NCBI RefSeq assembly: GCF_008326345.1
Contig: NZ_BJEN01000003.1
Location: 1-64,000 of the forward strand
Length of the DNA: 64,000 bases
Direction: 5' to 3'
Source of the DNA: Cutibacterium modestum
GTDB lineage: Bacteria; Actinomycetota; Actinomycetes; Propionibacteriales; Propionibacteriaceae
Numbering within the stretch: position 1 is the first letter of the stretch; the number at the start of each line of letters is the position of its first letter. A program made the position numbers and the translations under genes. The notes beneath the pieces were generated by a model that was not told where the DNA came from, did no database searches, and saw only the letters and a list, made by a program, of their open reading frames with translations. This document shows, piece after piece, positions 36,869-46,628 of this stretch.

Positions 36869-37701
36869 TGGCCTCCGTTCGGCCGAGGGGGCTCAGCCGT
36901 CGACTCCTTGCTGGTAGACGCTGCGTGGCTGCTCTCAGAGGACTGACTCAGCGCGCGGTGGCGTCCGTACTCGTCAAGGGTTGGCATGCCATAGGCGCGG
37001 GCGGTTTGGTCGTGTAATTCGATTACTTGGCGACGAATCCGTTCGGAGAACTCGTGGGCGATCTCGCCGGGAACAGGGTCCATAGGGTGTCCAATAGCCA
37101 CGTGAATTGATGGACGTCCCTTTGGTAACCCGGCCTGCTCGGACGGCATGGCCGCCCATGCCCCGACTAACGCAATCGGGATAACCGGAACTCCACGCGA
37201 AATAGCTAATGCGGCAGCCCCAGGCTTGAAGGTTCCCATTGCGCCGGTGCGAGACCGGGTGCCTTCCGGGAAGATCAGCAGAGGGACGCCGTCTGTCAGT
37301 AGCGATCCCGCCATACCGCGATGGGAACGGGGACTATGGGCGCCCTGCTTACTTTTGCCTTTGCCCCGATCAACCGGGAACGCGTTGAAGAAGAGCACTG
37401 GGGCGATGGCCTTCCACCAAGCGGTGAAGAAATAGTCGGCGGCGGCGCCGGTAGCCAGATATTTTGACAGCCGTTTGGGAAGGGCCCCAAAGACGAGCGG
37501 GGCGTCGAGGTGGGAGGAATGGTTAGCGACGGCGACGTAGGCACCGTCGAGCCCATCGAGGTTGTCGGTTCCGTGGACGCTAACTTTGACGACCTTCCAC
37601 ACCAGGGGACGCAGCAGAAGCAGGTTCGCTGCCTGTCGCGTCACGGCAGACAGATCATTGGTGTAGCGGCCTCGGTCCCTAGTGGGTTTGACGCTGGCCA
37701 T
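36865..37701 (-). CDS. 1-acyl-glycerol-3-phosphate acyltransferase-like protein (PlsC family)
   Basis: The 278-residue protein has the glycerolipid acyltransferase motifs: NHSSHLD (the HX4D catalytic block), LFFNAFPVDRGKGK, FPEGTRSRTG and VPVIPIALVG. It should transfer an acyl chain to lysophosphatidate or a related lysolipid at the membrane. The C-terminal 40 residues are a polar Ser/Glu-rich tail. It starts one base after the SDR stop and overlaps the next gene, so the three are one operon. A mycobacterial-style role on other acyl acceptors is possible. Confidence 0.9.
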   Translation of the reverse strand: MASVKPTRDRGRYTNDLSAVTRQAANLLLLRPLVWKVVKVSVHGTDNLDGLDGAYVAVANHSSHLDAPLVFGALPKRLSKYLATGAAADYFFTAWWKAIAPVLFFNAFPVDRGKGKSKQGAHSPRSHRGMAGSLLTDGVPLLIFPEGTRSRTGAMGTFKPGAAALAISRGVPVIPIALVGAWAAMPSEQAGLPKGRPSIHVAIGHPMDPVPGEIAHEFSERIRRQVIELHDQTARAYGMPTLDEYGRHRALSQSSESSHAASTSKESTAEPPRPNGGQ

Positions 37702-37702
37702 C

Positions 37703-38521
37703 TCAGGCCTCGCCTCCCGGAGCCTGCCGAGGATGATCGTCCTTGTCTCGAGACGAGGACAAGGTTCGTGACAGGAATCTCATAGCGGAACGTGGAGTGT
37801 GTGTGGCCACAGCGATGAAGAACTTCCAGAGCGAGGTGGGAATAGACACTACCTTGCCATGGTCAAGGTCATTGAGGGCTTCGCGCACCAGGACCTCGGT
37901 GTCGATCCAGAAAAAATCCGGCAGATGGTTGGCGGTGACGTTGGCGCGGGAGTGAAATTCGGTGTGTACCCATCCGGGGCACAGTGCCATGGCCTTGACG
38001 CCGGTGCCGGCCAGCTCGTTAGACAGCCCCTCGGTGAAGGTGAGCACCCACGCTTTGACGGCTGAGTAGTTGCCGGTATTGATCCAGGCACTTGACGAGG
38101 AGAGGTTGAGGATGGCCCCATGACCGCGGGCCTTCATTGCGCGTCCGGCTGCGGCTGAGAGCACTAGAACTGCCCGCATCATGACCTCGAAGGCACGGTC
38201 CTGTAGTTCAAGGGTATCAGTGTCAAGGATCTTGGCATGCACTGCGAACCCGGCGTTGTTGACCAGTAGATCAATGGGGTGGTTAGGGTCCTCCACCCGG
38301 GTGGCGATTCGGTCGACGTCCTCGCGACACGACAAGTCTGCCGCAATAGTCTCGACGGAAACTCCGTAGCGGGCTTCAGCGTCGTCCTTGATCGCGGCCA
38401 TCCGCTCGGTATCGCGGGCGACGATGACGATGTCGTCCCCGCGGGCAGCCAGTTGGGTGACGAATTCGCGGCCGATGCCTGATGTTCCACCCGTGACCAT
38501 GCTCGTTGCCATACCGTCCAA
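37703..38521 (-). CDS. Short-chain dehydrogenase/reductase
   Basis: The 272-residue protein has the classical SDR layout: cofactor loop VTGGTSGIGREF, ADL at about 60, NNAG at about 90, the active Ser in LNLSSSSAW and YSAVK. The basic residue after the second strand (VARDTERM) suggests NADP. It opens an operon with an acyltransferase, so its substrate may be a lipid or a carbonyl intermediate of one, but the motifs do not tell. An in-frame ATG three codons in (GMATSM) could be the actual start. Confidence 0.92.
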   Translation of the reverse strand: MDGMATSMVTGGTSGIGREFVTQLAARGDDIVIVARDTERMAAIKDDAEARYGVSVETIAADLSCREDVDRIATRVEDPNHPIDLLVNNAGFAVHAKILDTDTLELQDRAFEVMMRAVLVLSAAAGRAMKARGHGAILNLSSSSAWINTGNYSAVKAWVLTFTEGLSNELAGTGVKAMALCPGWVHTEFHSRANVTANHLPDFFWIDTEVLVREALNDLDHGKVVSIPTSLWKFFIAVATHTPRSAMRFLSRTLSSSRDKDDHPRQAPGGEA

Positions 38522-38661
38522 TCTACGGCACGGTGAGGATGGTCACCATCATCGAAGCGACTTTCGTCAGCGTTCCGCTATAACGCACCACCAGTCGTGG
38601 GGCCGGCGCTACCTCACGGCGCGGTGTTTGACCGTACATTGTTTGATGGCACAGTGTTGGC

Positions 38662-39459
38662 ATGACGAAGTGGATCATTGGGGGTCATGTCGACGCTGCC
38701 GACGCCGTGGCGCAGGCGGCAGCGCGTGAAGCCGATATCGCTCAGATCAGTCTGGGGGATCCGAGATCTTGGAAGAAACCGGACTGTAACTTTCCCGGCG
38801 GCCCCCAGGCGCTGCGGGAGGCCGCCGGGGAGGTTGGTCTGACGCTGGTGGTGCACTCCGCTTTCGTCATTAACGTCGCTTCCCTTAATAACCGTATCCG
38901 CATCCCCAGCCGCAAACTTCTGCAGCAAACCCTTGACGCCGCTGCCGAAGTTGGGGCAATGGGGGTCGTCGTTCACGGTGGCCACGTGCGTGCCGGGGAG
39001 CCGATTGAGAAGGGGCAGGACAACTGGCGTAAAGCCATTGACGAACTCGAAATGTCGGTGCCGCTGTTGGTAGAAAACACTGCTGGTGGAGCCAATGCGA
39101 TGGCGCGGTTCTTGGAGAGGTTGGCGGGTACCTGGGAGGCCATTGGTGCCGCGTCAGGGCACGAGAACGTCGGGTTCTGTCTGGACACGTGCCATGCTTT
39201 CGCGGCCGGTCTGGATATGACGAGTCTGGTCGACGACGTGCGTGACATTACGGGTCGGATCGATCTAGTGCATGCCAACGATTCTCAAGGCGCTGTCGGG
39301 TCGGGGCGGGATCGCCACGCCAATCTAGGGGAAGGCGAGTGCGAGGCCGATACCCTCGTCGATGCCATCCGTGCCGCGCAGGCCCCGGTCGTTGTCGAGA
39401 CTCCAGGGGACGCTGAGGGTCAGGCTCGCGATATCGTTTGGCTGCGTGAGCGCTTGTGA
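38662..39459 (+). CDS. nfo: Endonuclease IV (AP endonuclease)
   Basis: The 265-residue TIM-barrel protein has zinc-ligand motifs of the Nfo family: VVHSAFVINVAS, VVVHGGHV, LLVENTAGG, CLDTCHAFAAG and HANDSQGAVGSGRDRHANLG. It cuts DNA 5' to abasic sites, which fits the alkyl-base glycosylase upstream in the window, though the two are 10 kb apart. It is divergent from the SDR operon and shares a promoter gap of about 140 bases. The downstream acyl-CoA synthetase is on the same strand after 73 bases. Confidence 0.93.
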   Translation: MTKWIIGGHVDAADAVAQAAAREADIAQISLGDPRSWKKPDCNFPGGPQALREAAGEVGLTLVVHSAFVINVASLNNRIRIPSRKLLQQTLDAAAEVGAMGVVVHGGHVRAGEPIEKGQDNWRKAIDELEMSVPLLVENTAGGANAMARFLERLAGTWEAIGAASGHENVGFCLDTCHAFAAGLDMTSLVDDVRDITGRIDLVHANDSQGAVGSGRDRHANLGEGECEADTLVDAIRAAQAPVVVETPGDAEGQARDIVWLRERL

Positions 39460-39532
39460 CCGGCGCCTGCGCGGGGTGATCGCAGGATATTACGATGGGG
39501 AGTTGGGTCGATACCGGCAAGGGAGAACGGTC

Positions 39533-41467
39533 ATGTCAGCGAGCACACATCAGCCCCGCAGGGCTGAACTTGACCCGGCCGGGGATCTTCTCGGTCAACC
39601 TGTACCGGGGGAGAACCTCGTCGAGAGCCACCTCGCCCACATGTTCCGCGCCACGGTCGCCAACCACGGTTTCCGTCCCGCGACTCGAGTTCGTCGAGGC
39701 GGCCAGTGGATTATCCGCACTTATGCAGAGACTGGGCGTCGTGTCGCCGGGCTCGCGCGGGCTTTTATCACTCCCGGGTTACTCACCAAAGATGGTCTGC
39801 AGCGGGGGGATCGTATTTCTTTGTTTGTCGGCAACTGCCCGGAGTGGATCGAGGCTGATCTCGCGGGCGTAACTGTGGGCGTCGTCCCGGTACCGATCTA
39901 CCCGACGTCGACCCCTGATCAGATTGTTCACATCGTCACTGACGCCGGGGTGCGTGTCATTGTCACGGCTGGTTCCAAGGAGCTCGACCGCATTCTCGAG
40001 GCTCGCGACCAGATGCCTGGGTTGGAGACGGTGATCCTGATAGACCCAGCAGATCAGGTTAGTGATCATGATGGTTTGACGGTGCTGTCCCTGGAACAGG
40101 TGCGTCAGGCCGGGGTTTCTGAGGAGATGCAGGAGGTCGTTGAGGAGCGCATGGGGCAGTCATCTGCCGATGATGTCGCCGCGTTGATCTACACGTCGGG
40201 AACCACTGGTCAGCCCAAGGGGGTCATGATCAGCCATCGGGCTGCATTGGCTGAACTGCAGGCCCTCGACGCGTTCTTCGACGTCACCCCGGCCGATCAT
40301 TCCCTGAGCTTCTTACCGCTCTCACACGCCCTGGAGTGGGGATGGTCGATGGTGGTGATCCGGCACGGTTGCCTCAACACCTTCGTGCCTAACCCTAAGA
40401 CGATCTCGACAATGTTGGCTGAGGTTCGTCCAACCCTCTTCGTCTCAGTGCCGAAGCTGTACGAACAGGTCATGAAAGTGGCCCGTGAAAAGGTCTCTGA
40501 TTCTCCGGTCAAGCTCAAGATCTTTGAATGGTCGCTGGAGGTTGGCCGCGAGTGGTGGCAGTCCCAGCGGCAAGGACGGCGTGTCAGCGTATCGCTGCGA
40601 GCACGTCATGAGGTTGCCGATCGTCTCGTCCTCAAGGCCATTCGTGACGCCGTCGGTGGCCCCAAGACCGTGCTGGCGGCCGGTGGAGCGCCGCTGCGTA
40701 AGGAGGTCGAAGAGTTCTTCGCCGCCTGCGGGCTGTTGGTGTGCCAGGGGTACGGGCTGACGGAGGCCTCCCCACTGGTGAGCTTCAACTCTCCAGACGG
40801 ATATAAGTTCGGCACCGCCGGCAAGCTGCTGGTGGGGAGTCAGATGACGACGACTGAGGAGGGGGAGATCCTCTACCGCGGTCCCAACGTCATGAAGGGG
40901 TACTGGAAAGCCCCTGAGGCTACTGCCGCAGCAATCGACGATGGCTGGTTGCACACTGGCGATATCGGGTACCTCGATGAAGATGGTTTCCTCGTCATTA
41001 CCGATCGACTCAAAGACATTATCGTCACCTTGAACGGCAAGAACATCTCGCCGCAACCGATCGAGAGTTCGCTCATGAAGGACCCGCTGTTCGAGCACGC
41101 GGTACTGCTGGGCGATAACCGCCCGTGCCTGACTCTGCTTGTCAAGCCGTCGTTGCCGCAGGTGGAGGAACTGGCTGAGAGGTTACACATCACCTCAATG
41201 ACGGGCTCGGAGATGCTGCGTTCCGAGGAGCTCGCGGAAGAAATTCGTCGCCGGGTGGCTGAGATCACTGAGAAACTGCCTCATCAAGAGCAAATTCGTG
41301 ACCTGCGGGTGTTGTGGGACGAGTTCACTACAGACAACGGCTTGCTCACCCCGACTCTCAAGGTGCGCCGACGCGAGGTAGAGAAGAGATTCACCGAGAT
41401 CGTTGAGGAAATGTACGCGCGGCTTGCGGCCCGGCGAAGAGCTGGGAAGAAAAATTCCAGGCACTGA
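39533..41467 (+). CDS. Long-chain fatty acid--CoA ligase
   Basis: The 644-residue adenylating enzyme has the ATP loop YTSGTTGQPKGVMISH, the A5 motif YGLTEASPLVSF, TGDIGYLDEDGFLVITDRLK and the gate lysine region LNGKNISPQPIE. It activates fatty acids through an acyl-AMP to acyl-CoA. The long spacer between A3 and A5 is typical of FadD15-type enzymes. I chose ATG at 39533, after GGGAGAACGG; the frame before it overlaps nfo. It is followed by an intergenic region without another gene in the same direction for 380 bases. Confidence 0.94.
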   Translation: MSASTHQPRRAELDPAGDLLGQPVPGENLVESHLAHMFRATVANHGFRPATRVRRGGQWIIRTYAETGRRVAGLARAFITPGLLTKDGLQRGDRISLFVGNCPEWIEADLAGVTVGVVPVPIYPTSTPDQIVHIVTDAGVRVIVTAGSKELDRILEARDQMPGLETVILIDPADQVSDHDGLTVLSLEQVRQAGVSEEMQEVVEERMGQSSADDVAALIYTSGTTGQPKGVMISHRAALAELQALDAFFDVTPADHSLSFLPLSHALEWGWSMVVIRHGCLNTFVPNPKTISTMLAEVRPTLFVSVPKLYEQVMKVAREKVSDSPVKLKIFEWSLEVGREWWQSQRQGRRVSVSLRARHEVADRLVLKAIRDAVGGPKTVLAAGGAPLRKEVEEFFAACGLLVCQGYGLTEASPLVSFNSPDGYKFGTAGKLLVGSQMTTTEEGEILYRGPNVMKGYWKAPEATAAAIDDGWLHTGDIGYLDEDGFLVITDRLKDIIVTLNGKNISPQPIESSLMKDPLFEHAVLLGDNRPCLTLLVKPSLPQVEELAERLHITSMTGSEMLRSEELAEEIRRRVAEITEKLPHQEQIRDLRVLWDEFTTDNGLLTPTLKVRRREVEKRFTEIVEEMYARLAARRRAGKKNSRH

Positions 41468-41849
41468 TTCAGGGCGCGGGCGGGTTCTTCAGTTTTCCGT
41501 TGGTAGAGCGCGTCTTGCGCAGTGCGTCACAGCCGGATTGGTCCGGGGTTGAGACCCGATTAAATTGCGGTGTCGATTTTTGTCAGCACGGGGGCGGTCG
41601 CGTCAATTCCGTGACCCACCCTTGCCCGAGCCGGGGTTTTTCGTCACCGGGTCATGGATTCCGGCGGCAAGGTCGGGAGTACACTCCTGCCGAGTGCCGA
41701 CTCCGCGAGAAGGTGGCTCTTCGGGCGCCTCACGTTGCCGTGTGGATGGTTCGGTGTCAGTAGGACTGCCTCCGACCATGGGGGTTGGCGTCAACCATTC
41801 CAGCGCTCGCTGGCAGCCGGACGAGCGCGTCCCCACAGCAAGGAGAACA
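41468..41849. other. Intergenic region before the PTS operon
   Basis: This 382-bp gap has no gene. It contains ATTTTTGTCAG at 41576-41586, an 11-mer seen again at 43861-43871 and inverted at 52478-52488, and CCGGGGTTTTTCGTCA at 41631-41646, which resembles the right end of the 67-bp repeats. It must also hold the PTS promoter, whose boxes I cannot assign. Confidence 0.4.
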
Positions 41850-43328
41850 ATGAAGAAGTACGTCGGAATCACAGCATGTCCGACCGGTATTGCCCATACC
41901 TACATGGCTGCCGAGAGGTTGGAAGAATCCGCCAAGGAGGCCGGTAACCAGATCAAGGTTGAGACCCAGGGTTCGATTGGTGTTGAGAACGAGCTCACTG
42001 CCGACGACATTCGTGAAGCCGATGCTGTAGTCATTGCAGCCGACACTGAGGTCGATCTGTCCCGCTTCGACGGCAAGCGAGTCCTGGTGACCGGCGTTCA
42101 AGATGGCATCTCACGTCCAGCCGAGCTGCTGGAACAGGCCCTGACTGCTTCAACCCGCGGCGCCGGGGTCGAACTCTCCGGCGAACCAGTCGCTGAAGCG
42201 GGAACCACCTCCAGTAAGGACGGGAAGGAGTCCGTTGGGCACACCTTGTACGCCGCCCTCATGGCTGGTGTATCCCACATGATCCCGTTCGTGGTCTGTG
42301 GCGGCATCATGATCGCGCTGGCCTTAGGTATCGGTGGCAAACCTACTGCTGGTGGCGTCGCCGTTCCTGAAGACAGCTTCTGGCAGACCATCCTGCAAGT
42401 TGGCACGCTGGCTTTCTCCCTCATGATCCCGGTACTCGCCGGTTTCATCGCTCAGGCTATCGCCGACCGTCCTGGTCTGGTCGTCGGCATGGTCTCTGGC
42501 TTCATCGCCAATAGCGGCGCACAATTCCCTTACCTGACGACGACTGGCCCCGGTGGCACGAAGACCGGCCTCAACACCGGATTTATCGGCGCTATTATCA
42601 TCGGCTTCATCGCTGGCTACGTCGCCAAATGGATGAGGAAGATCCCGTGGCACGAGTACGTCAGGCCGATTGTGCCAATCCTTATCGTCCCGATTTTCGG
42701 CACCGCGATCGTCTCACTACTGTACGTCTATGTGCTCGGTCGCCCGCTAGCGGCCCTGTTTAATGGGTTGACCAACTTCCTGGCCAGCATGACGACATCG
42801 TCGATAGCCATCCTCGCCATCATCATTGGCCTCATGATCAGCTTCGACATGGGCGGTCCAGTTAATAAGGTTGCCTTCCTTTTCGCCGGGGGCATGATCG
42901 CCGTTGACCAGGGCAAGGTTATGGGGCTGGCCGCGGCCGCCATCCCGGTGGCCCCGCTCGGCATGGGCCTGGCCACCCTCATCGGTCGTCGTCTGTTCAC
43001 CAAGCAAGAACGTGACGCCGGTATTGCTGCGTTGTTCATGGGCCTGTTCGGCATCACCGAAGGTGCTATCCCCTTCGCCGCGGCTGACCCGGCCCGTGTG
43101 ATCCCGTCAAATATGGTGGGTGGTGCCGTCGCTGCTGTGCTGGCTGGCATGTTTGGCGTTCATGATGTCGTCATGCATGGTGGCCCGATCGTCGGTGCGC
43201 TCGGGGCGTGCAAGCCCCTGCTCGGGTTCTTTGCGGCGATCCTCGTTGGAGCTTTAGTGACGGCCTTCATGTCCCTGGCCCTCAAGAGAATTTCCGCCCG
43301 TAAGAAGGATCACGCGGTCACCGCGTGA
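41850..43328 (+). CDS. PTS fructose-type EIIBC component
   Basis: The 492-residue protein has an N-terminal EIIB domain with the phosphorylated Cys in ITACPTGIAHTYMAAE and a membrane EIIC domain from about 130, with roughly nine helices including FDMGGPVNKVAF and ITEGAIPFAAADP, the fructose-family substrate motifs. It imports and phosphorylates fructose or a related sugar. AGGAG lies four bases before ATG at 41850. An EIIA gene follows 23 bases downstream; a separate EIIA is a common variant of FruA organisation. Confidence 0.94.
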   Translation: MKKYVGITACPTGIAHTYMAAERLEESAKEAGNQIKVETQGSIGVENELTADDIREADAVVIAADTEVDLSRFDGKRVLVTGVQDGISRPAELLEQALTASTRGAGVELSGEPVAEAGTTSSKDGKESVGHTLYAALMAGVSHMIPFVVCGGIMIALALGIGGKPTAGGVAVPEDSFWQTILQVGTLAFSLMIPVLAGFIAQAIADRPGLVVGMVSGFIANSGAQFPYLTTTGPGGTKTGLNTGFIGAIIIGFIAGYVAKWMRKIPWHEYVRPIVPILIVPIFGTAIVSLLYVYVLGRPLAALFNGLTNFLASMTTSSIAILAIIIGLMISFDMGGPVNKVAFLFAGGMIAVDQGKVMGLAAAAIPVAPLGMGLATLIGRRLFTKQERDAGIAALFMGLFGITEGAIPFAAADPARVIPSNMVGGAVAAVLAGMFGVHDVVMHGGPIVGALGACKPLLGFFAAILVGALVTAFMSLALKRISARKKDHAVTA

Positions 43329-43351
43329 GCCGCCTCGAAAGGAGTTATGAC

Positions 43352-43813
43352 ATGGCTATCATCGCAGACCTGCTTGACGAGGGATCTATTGATCTCTCCC
43401 TTACCGCAAGAAATAAGGACGACGCTATTGAGAGGATGGTCGACCTTATCGATGTTAGTGGCGCCCTGATTGACCGCGACGTTCTCATCAAAGCCGTTCG
43501 TGCCCGTGAAGAGGTGGGAACAACAGGACTCGGCGACGGTATCGCTATCCCGCACGGTAAATGCGATGGCGTCGGCCGCCCGACACTGGCCTTTGCCCGT
43601 AGTGACAAGGGCGTGGATTGGGGAGCCCCGGACGGTTCTTTGGCTAACCTGATCTTCCTCATCGCTGTTCCCGAAGCTGCCGCTGGTAACGAGCACCTGC
43701 GGATTTTGGCTTCGCTAGCCCGTTCCCTGGTCAAGGCTGATTTCCGCAGCCGACTCATGGCTACCTCGAATCCTCAAGAGGTCCGGGAGGTACTGGCCGG
43801 TATCAGCGCCTGA
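43352..43813 (+). CDS. PTS fructose-type EIIA component
   Basis: The 153-residue protein has the EIIA-Fru/mannitol fold with the phospho-accepting His in GDGIAIPHGKCDG. It takes phosphate from HPr and passes it to the EIIB Cys encoded upstream. I chose ATG at 43352, after AAGGAG; an ATG seven bases earlier is out of frame. The gene ends the PTS unit, and no 1-phosphofructokinase follows. The tandem phosphofructokinase of this window acts on fructose 6-phosphate, so the fructose 1-phosphate kinase must be elsewhere. Confidence 0.93.
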   Translation: MAIIADLLDEGSIDLSLTARNKDDAIERMVDLIDVSGALIDRDVLIKAVRAREEVGTTGLGDGIAIPHGKCDGVGRPTLAFARSDKGVDWGAPDGSLANLIFLIAVPEAAAGNEHLRILASLARSLVKADFRSRLMATSNPQEVREVLAGISA

Positions 43814-44004
43814 AAAAATCGCCCTCGACGAGTGTGACGGTGTCGAACGCGGGACTGACTATTTTTGTCAGCTGGCCCGGGGGACGGGTATCACCGTTCC
43901 GCGGGCCTTGCCGTGTCGGGAGTTTTCGCCATCAGATGAGTTGGGCGGTGGGGTTGGACACGCTCTGAGTCACCGATCGACAGGGTTCCCTACACTGTGC
44001 AGAT

Positions 44005-44388
44005 ATGGGATTGCGCGACCTGCTGATGAATCATGGGATGGCCGAGGGCGGCCTCGAGCTCCCGGACGTCCTCAACGCCCTCGCTAAGGGTGGGGTGCTC
44101 GTTGATGTGCGGACCTCTCGTGAGTATGAAGCCGGGCACGCACCCGGGGCGCGGCTCGTCAACCCTAAGGAGCTGCTCGCTGACCCCTTTACCGCCGTGT
44201 ATGGTGATGACCCGCTCGCCGAACCTGACCCCCATTTCATCCTCGTGTGTGACACAGGGTTTCGCTCCGGTCATCTGGTAGGTCCGGTGCGGGAGAAGGG
44301 TTACAACTGCGACTTCCTCGCCTCTGGCCTGCGTGCTTGGCGTGCCGGTGGGGAGATCCTCATCCCTGGACCGCCGCGCGGTCGCTGA
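44005..44388 (+). CDS. Rhodanese-like sulfurtransferase
   Basis: The 127-residue single-domain protein has the rhodanese features VLVDVRTSREYEAGHAPGA and the active Cys in VCDTGFRSG, in the position that carries the persulfide. It probably transfers sulfur or detoxifies thiosulfate or cyanide; the partner is unknown. The gap before it (43814-44004) contains ATTTTTGTCAG and the repeat-like TCGGGAGTTTTCGCCA at 43916-43931. Confidence 0.88.
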   Translation: MGLRDLLMNHGMAEGGLELPDVLNALAKGGVLVDVRTSREYEAGHAPGARLVNPKELLADPFTAVYGDDPLAEPDPHFILVCDTGFRSGHLVGPVREKGYNCDFLASGLRAWRAGGEILIPGPPRGR

Positions 44389-44773
44389 ATTCCGCTAGTT
44401 TCGGAACCTGGTGACAGCGTTCCCAACCCGGCGAGCCCGATAAGGCCAGTTGTGCCGGTCGCGGGACTCCCGCCGATGGAGGGGAGCTGGTAGTGGCGGT
44501 GCGGAGCTCCAGAGCGGTTCGATCCATTGACGCCCGGCTGGAGGCCGTTACCCGGCTTGGACTCGTTCCGTCCCGGAGCGGGGGTATATGGTCAGGCTGC
44601 AACAACTGTCGCAACGTGTTGGATTCGGAGAACGGCGGGTCACCCGGTATCCTCTCTAACTGGCTGCCTGTCATGGCAGTCGGCTGGTCGGGAAGACCCC
44701 GATCGGTGGCATTCGCCCTCCTGCCACGGGATGTACTCGTGGCCGCTGAGACCAGAGGAGGTGGAGTCAGCGT
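44389..44773. promoter_or_regulatory. Leader region of the rpsF operon
   Basis: This 385-bp stretch has no convincing gene. Its position before rpsF means it holds the promoter and leader of the ribosomal operon, ending with AGGAGGTGGAG just before the rpsF start. The leader is long enough for an S6-S18-type autoregulatory structure, but I cannot verify a fold by eye. Confidence 0.4.
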
Positions 44774-45064
44774 ATGCGTAAGTACGAGGTCATGATTATC
44801 GTTGATCCGACCGTCGAAGAGCGTCAGGTCGATTCCCTCATGGAGAAGTACCTGAAGGTCATCACTGACGAGAAGGGCACTGTTGACAACGTCGACGTGT
44901 GGGGCAAGCGTCGTCTGGCCTACGATATCCAGAAGAAGTCGGAAGGCATCTACGTCGTCGTCAACGCGACCTGTGAGCCCGCGACCATTCAGGAGATGGA
45001 TCGTCTTCTTGCCATCGACGAGAAGATTATGCGCACTAAGGTCATGCGTCCCGAGATTCACTGA
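44774..45064 (+). CDS. rpsF: 30S ribosomal protein S6
   Basis: The 96-residue S6 protein begins [19 protein letters not shown] and has the conserved [19 protein letters not shown] and the ending [16 protein letters not shown]. It binds 16S rRNA together with S18. A strong AGGAGG precedes ATG at 44774. The order rpsF-ssb-rpsR-rplI is conserved in actinobacteria. Confidence 0.98.
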   Translation: MRKYEVMIIVDPTVEERQVDSLMEKYLKVITDEKGTVDNVDVWGKRRLAYDIQKKSEGIYVVVNATCEPATIQEMDRLLAIDEKIMRTKVMRPEIH

Positions 45065-45191
45065 GGATCGCAGGCCCCACGAGCTTGTTCGCCCTGTTTT
45101 CCGGGTGATACCCGGGAGACTGTCTAGGGTGAGCGGCACACTGGAACCATTGATTGCAAACTACGAGAATCACTGCGATCTGGAGACTGAC

Positions 45192-45782
45192 ATGGCTGGT
45201 GAAACACCTATCACGGTGATTGGCAACCTGACTGCCGATCCTGAGCTGCGCTTTACCCCCAACGGGGTGCCTGTCGCGAACTTCACGGTGGCGTCGACCC
45301 CGCGAACTTTTGACCGACAGACCAATGAGTGGCGTGACGGCGAAGCAATGTTCCTCAACTGCTCGGTGTGGCGCCAGTTCGCCGAGAACGTCGCTGAGTC
45401 CCTCTCTAAAGGAATGCGTGTCGTCGTCAGCGGCAACCTCAGGGCTCGCTCCTACGAGGATCGCGACGGTAACCGTCGTACCTCCTATGAGATCGACGTC
45501 AACGAGGTTGGTCCGTCGCTGAGGTTCGCTTCGGCCAAGGTGTCGCGTAACCAGTCCTCCGGTGGAGGTAACTGGGGTGGCAATGCCGGCGGCGGTCAGG
45601 GCGGCAACTGGGGTGGAAACTCCGGTGGTGGCCAGGGCAGTTGGTCCGGTGGCAATGGTGGCCAGGGTGGTAGCTGGGGTGGAAACTCCGGGAACCAGGG
45701 GTCCTATAACAACGGTGACGCCAATCGTGGCGGTGGAGTCGATCCCTGGGCTTCAGCCCAGGCCGACGAGCCCCCATTCTGA
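45192..45782 (+). CDS. ssb: Single-stranded DNA-binding protein
   Basis: The 196-residue protein has the SSB OB fold in the first 110 residues ([31 protein letters not shown]). A Gly/Asn/Gln-rich linker follows with repeats such as [13 protein letters not shown], and it ends with the acidic tip ADEPPF that docks partner proteins. I chose ATG at 45192; the frame is open further upstream, but that part overlaps rpsF and the spacer. It coats single-stranded DNA in replication and repair. Confidence 0.97.
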   Translation: MAGETPITVIGNLTADPELRFTPNGVPVANFTVASTPRTFDRQTNEWRDGEAMFLNCSVWRQFAENVAESLSKGMRVVVSGNLRARSYEDRDGNRRTSYEIDVNEVGPSLRFASAKVSRNQSSGGGNWGGNAGGGQGGNWGGNSGGGQGSWSGGNGGQGGSWGGNSGNQGSYNNGDANRGGGVDPWASAQADEPPF

Positions 45783-45906
45783 TCTAAGACTAAGCCGCCG
45801 ATAAGCGTCGTCATCAACAAACATCAAGTTCGGCGTCCCCGCTCGGGGTCGCGGACAAGGCACATTCCGGCAAAAGCCGGGCTTTCATACGAAGGAGAGC
45901 ACCACA

Positions 45907-46146
45907 ATGGCCGGTCCACAGCGCAAGACTGTGAACAAGAAGAAGGTCGTCCCCATCAAGACCGTGCATATCGGTGCGGTTGACTACAAGGACACTGCCC
46001 TGCTGCGTAAGTTCATTTCTGAGCGAGGTAAGATCCGCGCACGTCGCGTCACTGGGCTGTCTGTTCAGGATCAGCGCAAGGTCGCCATCGCGATTAAGAA
46101 CGCACGCGAACTCGCACTGCTCCCGTACGCCTCGACGGCTCGCTGA
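45907..46146 (+). CDS. rpsR: 30S ribosomal protein S18
   Basis: The 79-residue S18 protein includes [19 protein letters not shown] and the rRNA-binding [20 protein letters not shown]. The N-terminus lacks the cysteine pair found in zinc-binding S18 paralogues, so this is the C-minus form. Whether a second S18 exists elsewhere cannot be seen. GAAGGAGAG precedes the ATG. It lies 15 bases before rplI. Confidence 0.97.
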   Translation: MAGPQRKTVNKKKVVPIKTVHIGAVDYKDTALLRKFISERGKIRARRVTGLSVQDQRKVAIAIKNARELALLPYASTAR

Positions 46147-46160
46147 GAAGGGAGAAAGAC

Positions 46161-46610
46161 ATGAAGCTCATTCTCACGGCTCCGGTAGCCAAGCTCGGTG
46201 CCCCTGGGGACATCGTCGAGGTCAAGGACGGCTACGGCCGTAACTACCTGCTGCCGCAGAATTACGCCATCAAGTGGACGCGCGGAGCTGAGGCCCAGAT
46301 CAAGGACATCACTCGCGCCCGTCAGGCTAAGGAGATCAAGTCCAAGGAGGACGCGGAGCAGATTCGCTCGCAGCTGGAGCACCTGGTCGTCCAGGTGACT
46401 GTCCAGACCGGTGAGACCGGTCGTCTGTTCGGCGCCGTCACTCCTGGTGATATCGCTCTGGCCGTCAAGAAGGCCGGTGGTCCCGCCCTCGAGAAACGGG
46501 CCATTGAGATCCCCAAGCCGATTAAGACCATCGGTAAACACACCGTCGGCGTCAAGTTGCATGACTCTATTAAGGGTCACATCACGGTGGAGACTGTTCC
46601 CGCCACGTGA
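46161..46610 (+). CDS. rplI: 50S ribosomal protein L9
   Basis: The 149-residue L9 protein has the N-terminal domain MKLILTAPVAKLGAPGDIVE and GYGRNYLLPQNYA, a charged connecting helix (about 40-75) and the C-terminal domain ending GHITVETVPAT. It bridges rRNA in the large subunit. GAGAAGGGAGAAAG lies before the ATG. It is the last gene of the cluster; dnaB, its usual neighbour, is elsewhere. Confidence 0.98.
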   Translation: MKLILTAPVAKLGAPGDIVEVKDGYGRNYLLPQNYAIKWTRGAEAQIKDITRARQAKEIKSKEDAEQIRSQLEHLVVQVTVQTGETGRLFGAVTPGDIALAVKKAGGPALEKRAIEIPKPIKTIGKHTVGVKLHDSIKGHITVETVPAT

Positions 46611-46628
46611 TCTGACGCGCACGCAGAC

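Noticed and set aside
45562-45770. GGTGG-type repeats near the end of ssb as a possible repeat array
   Set aside because: They encode the Gly-rich linker normal for actinobacterial SSB and are not a CRISPR or intergenic repeat.
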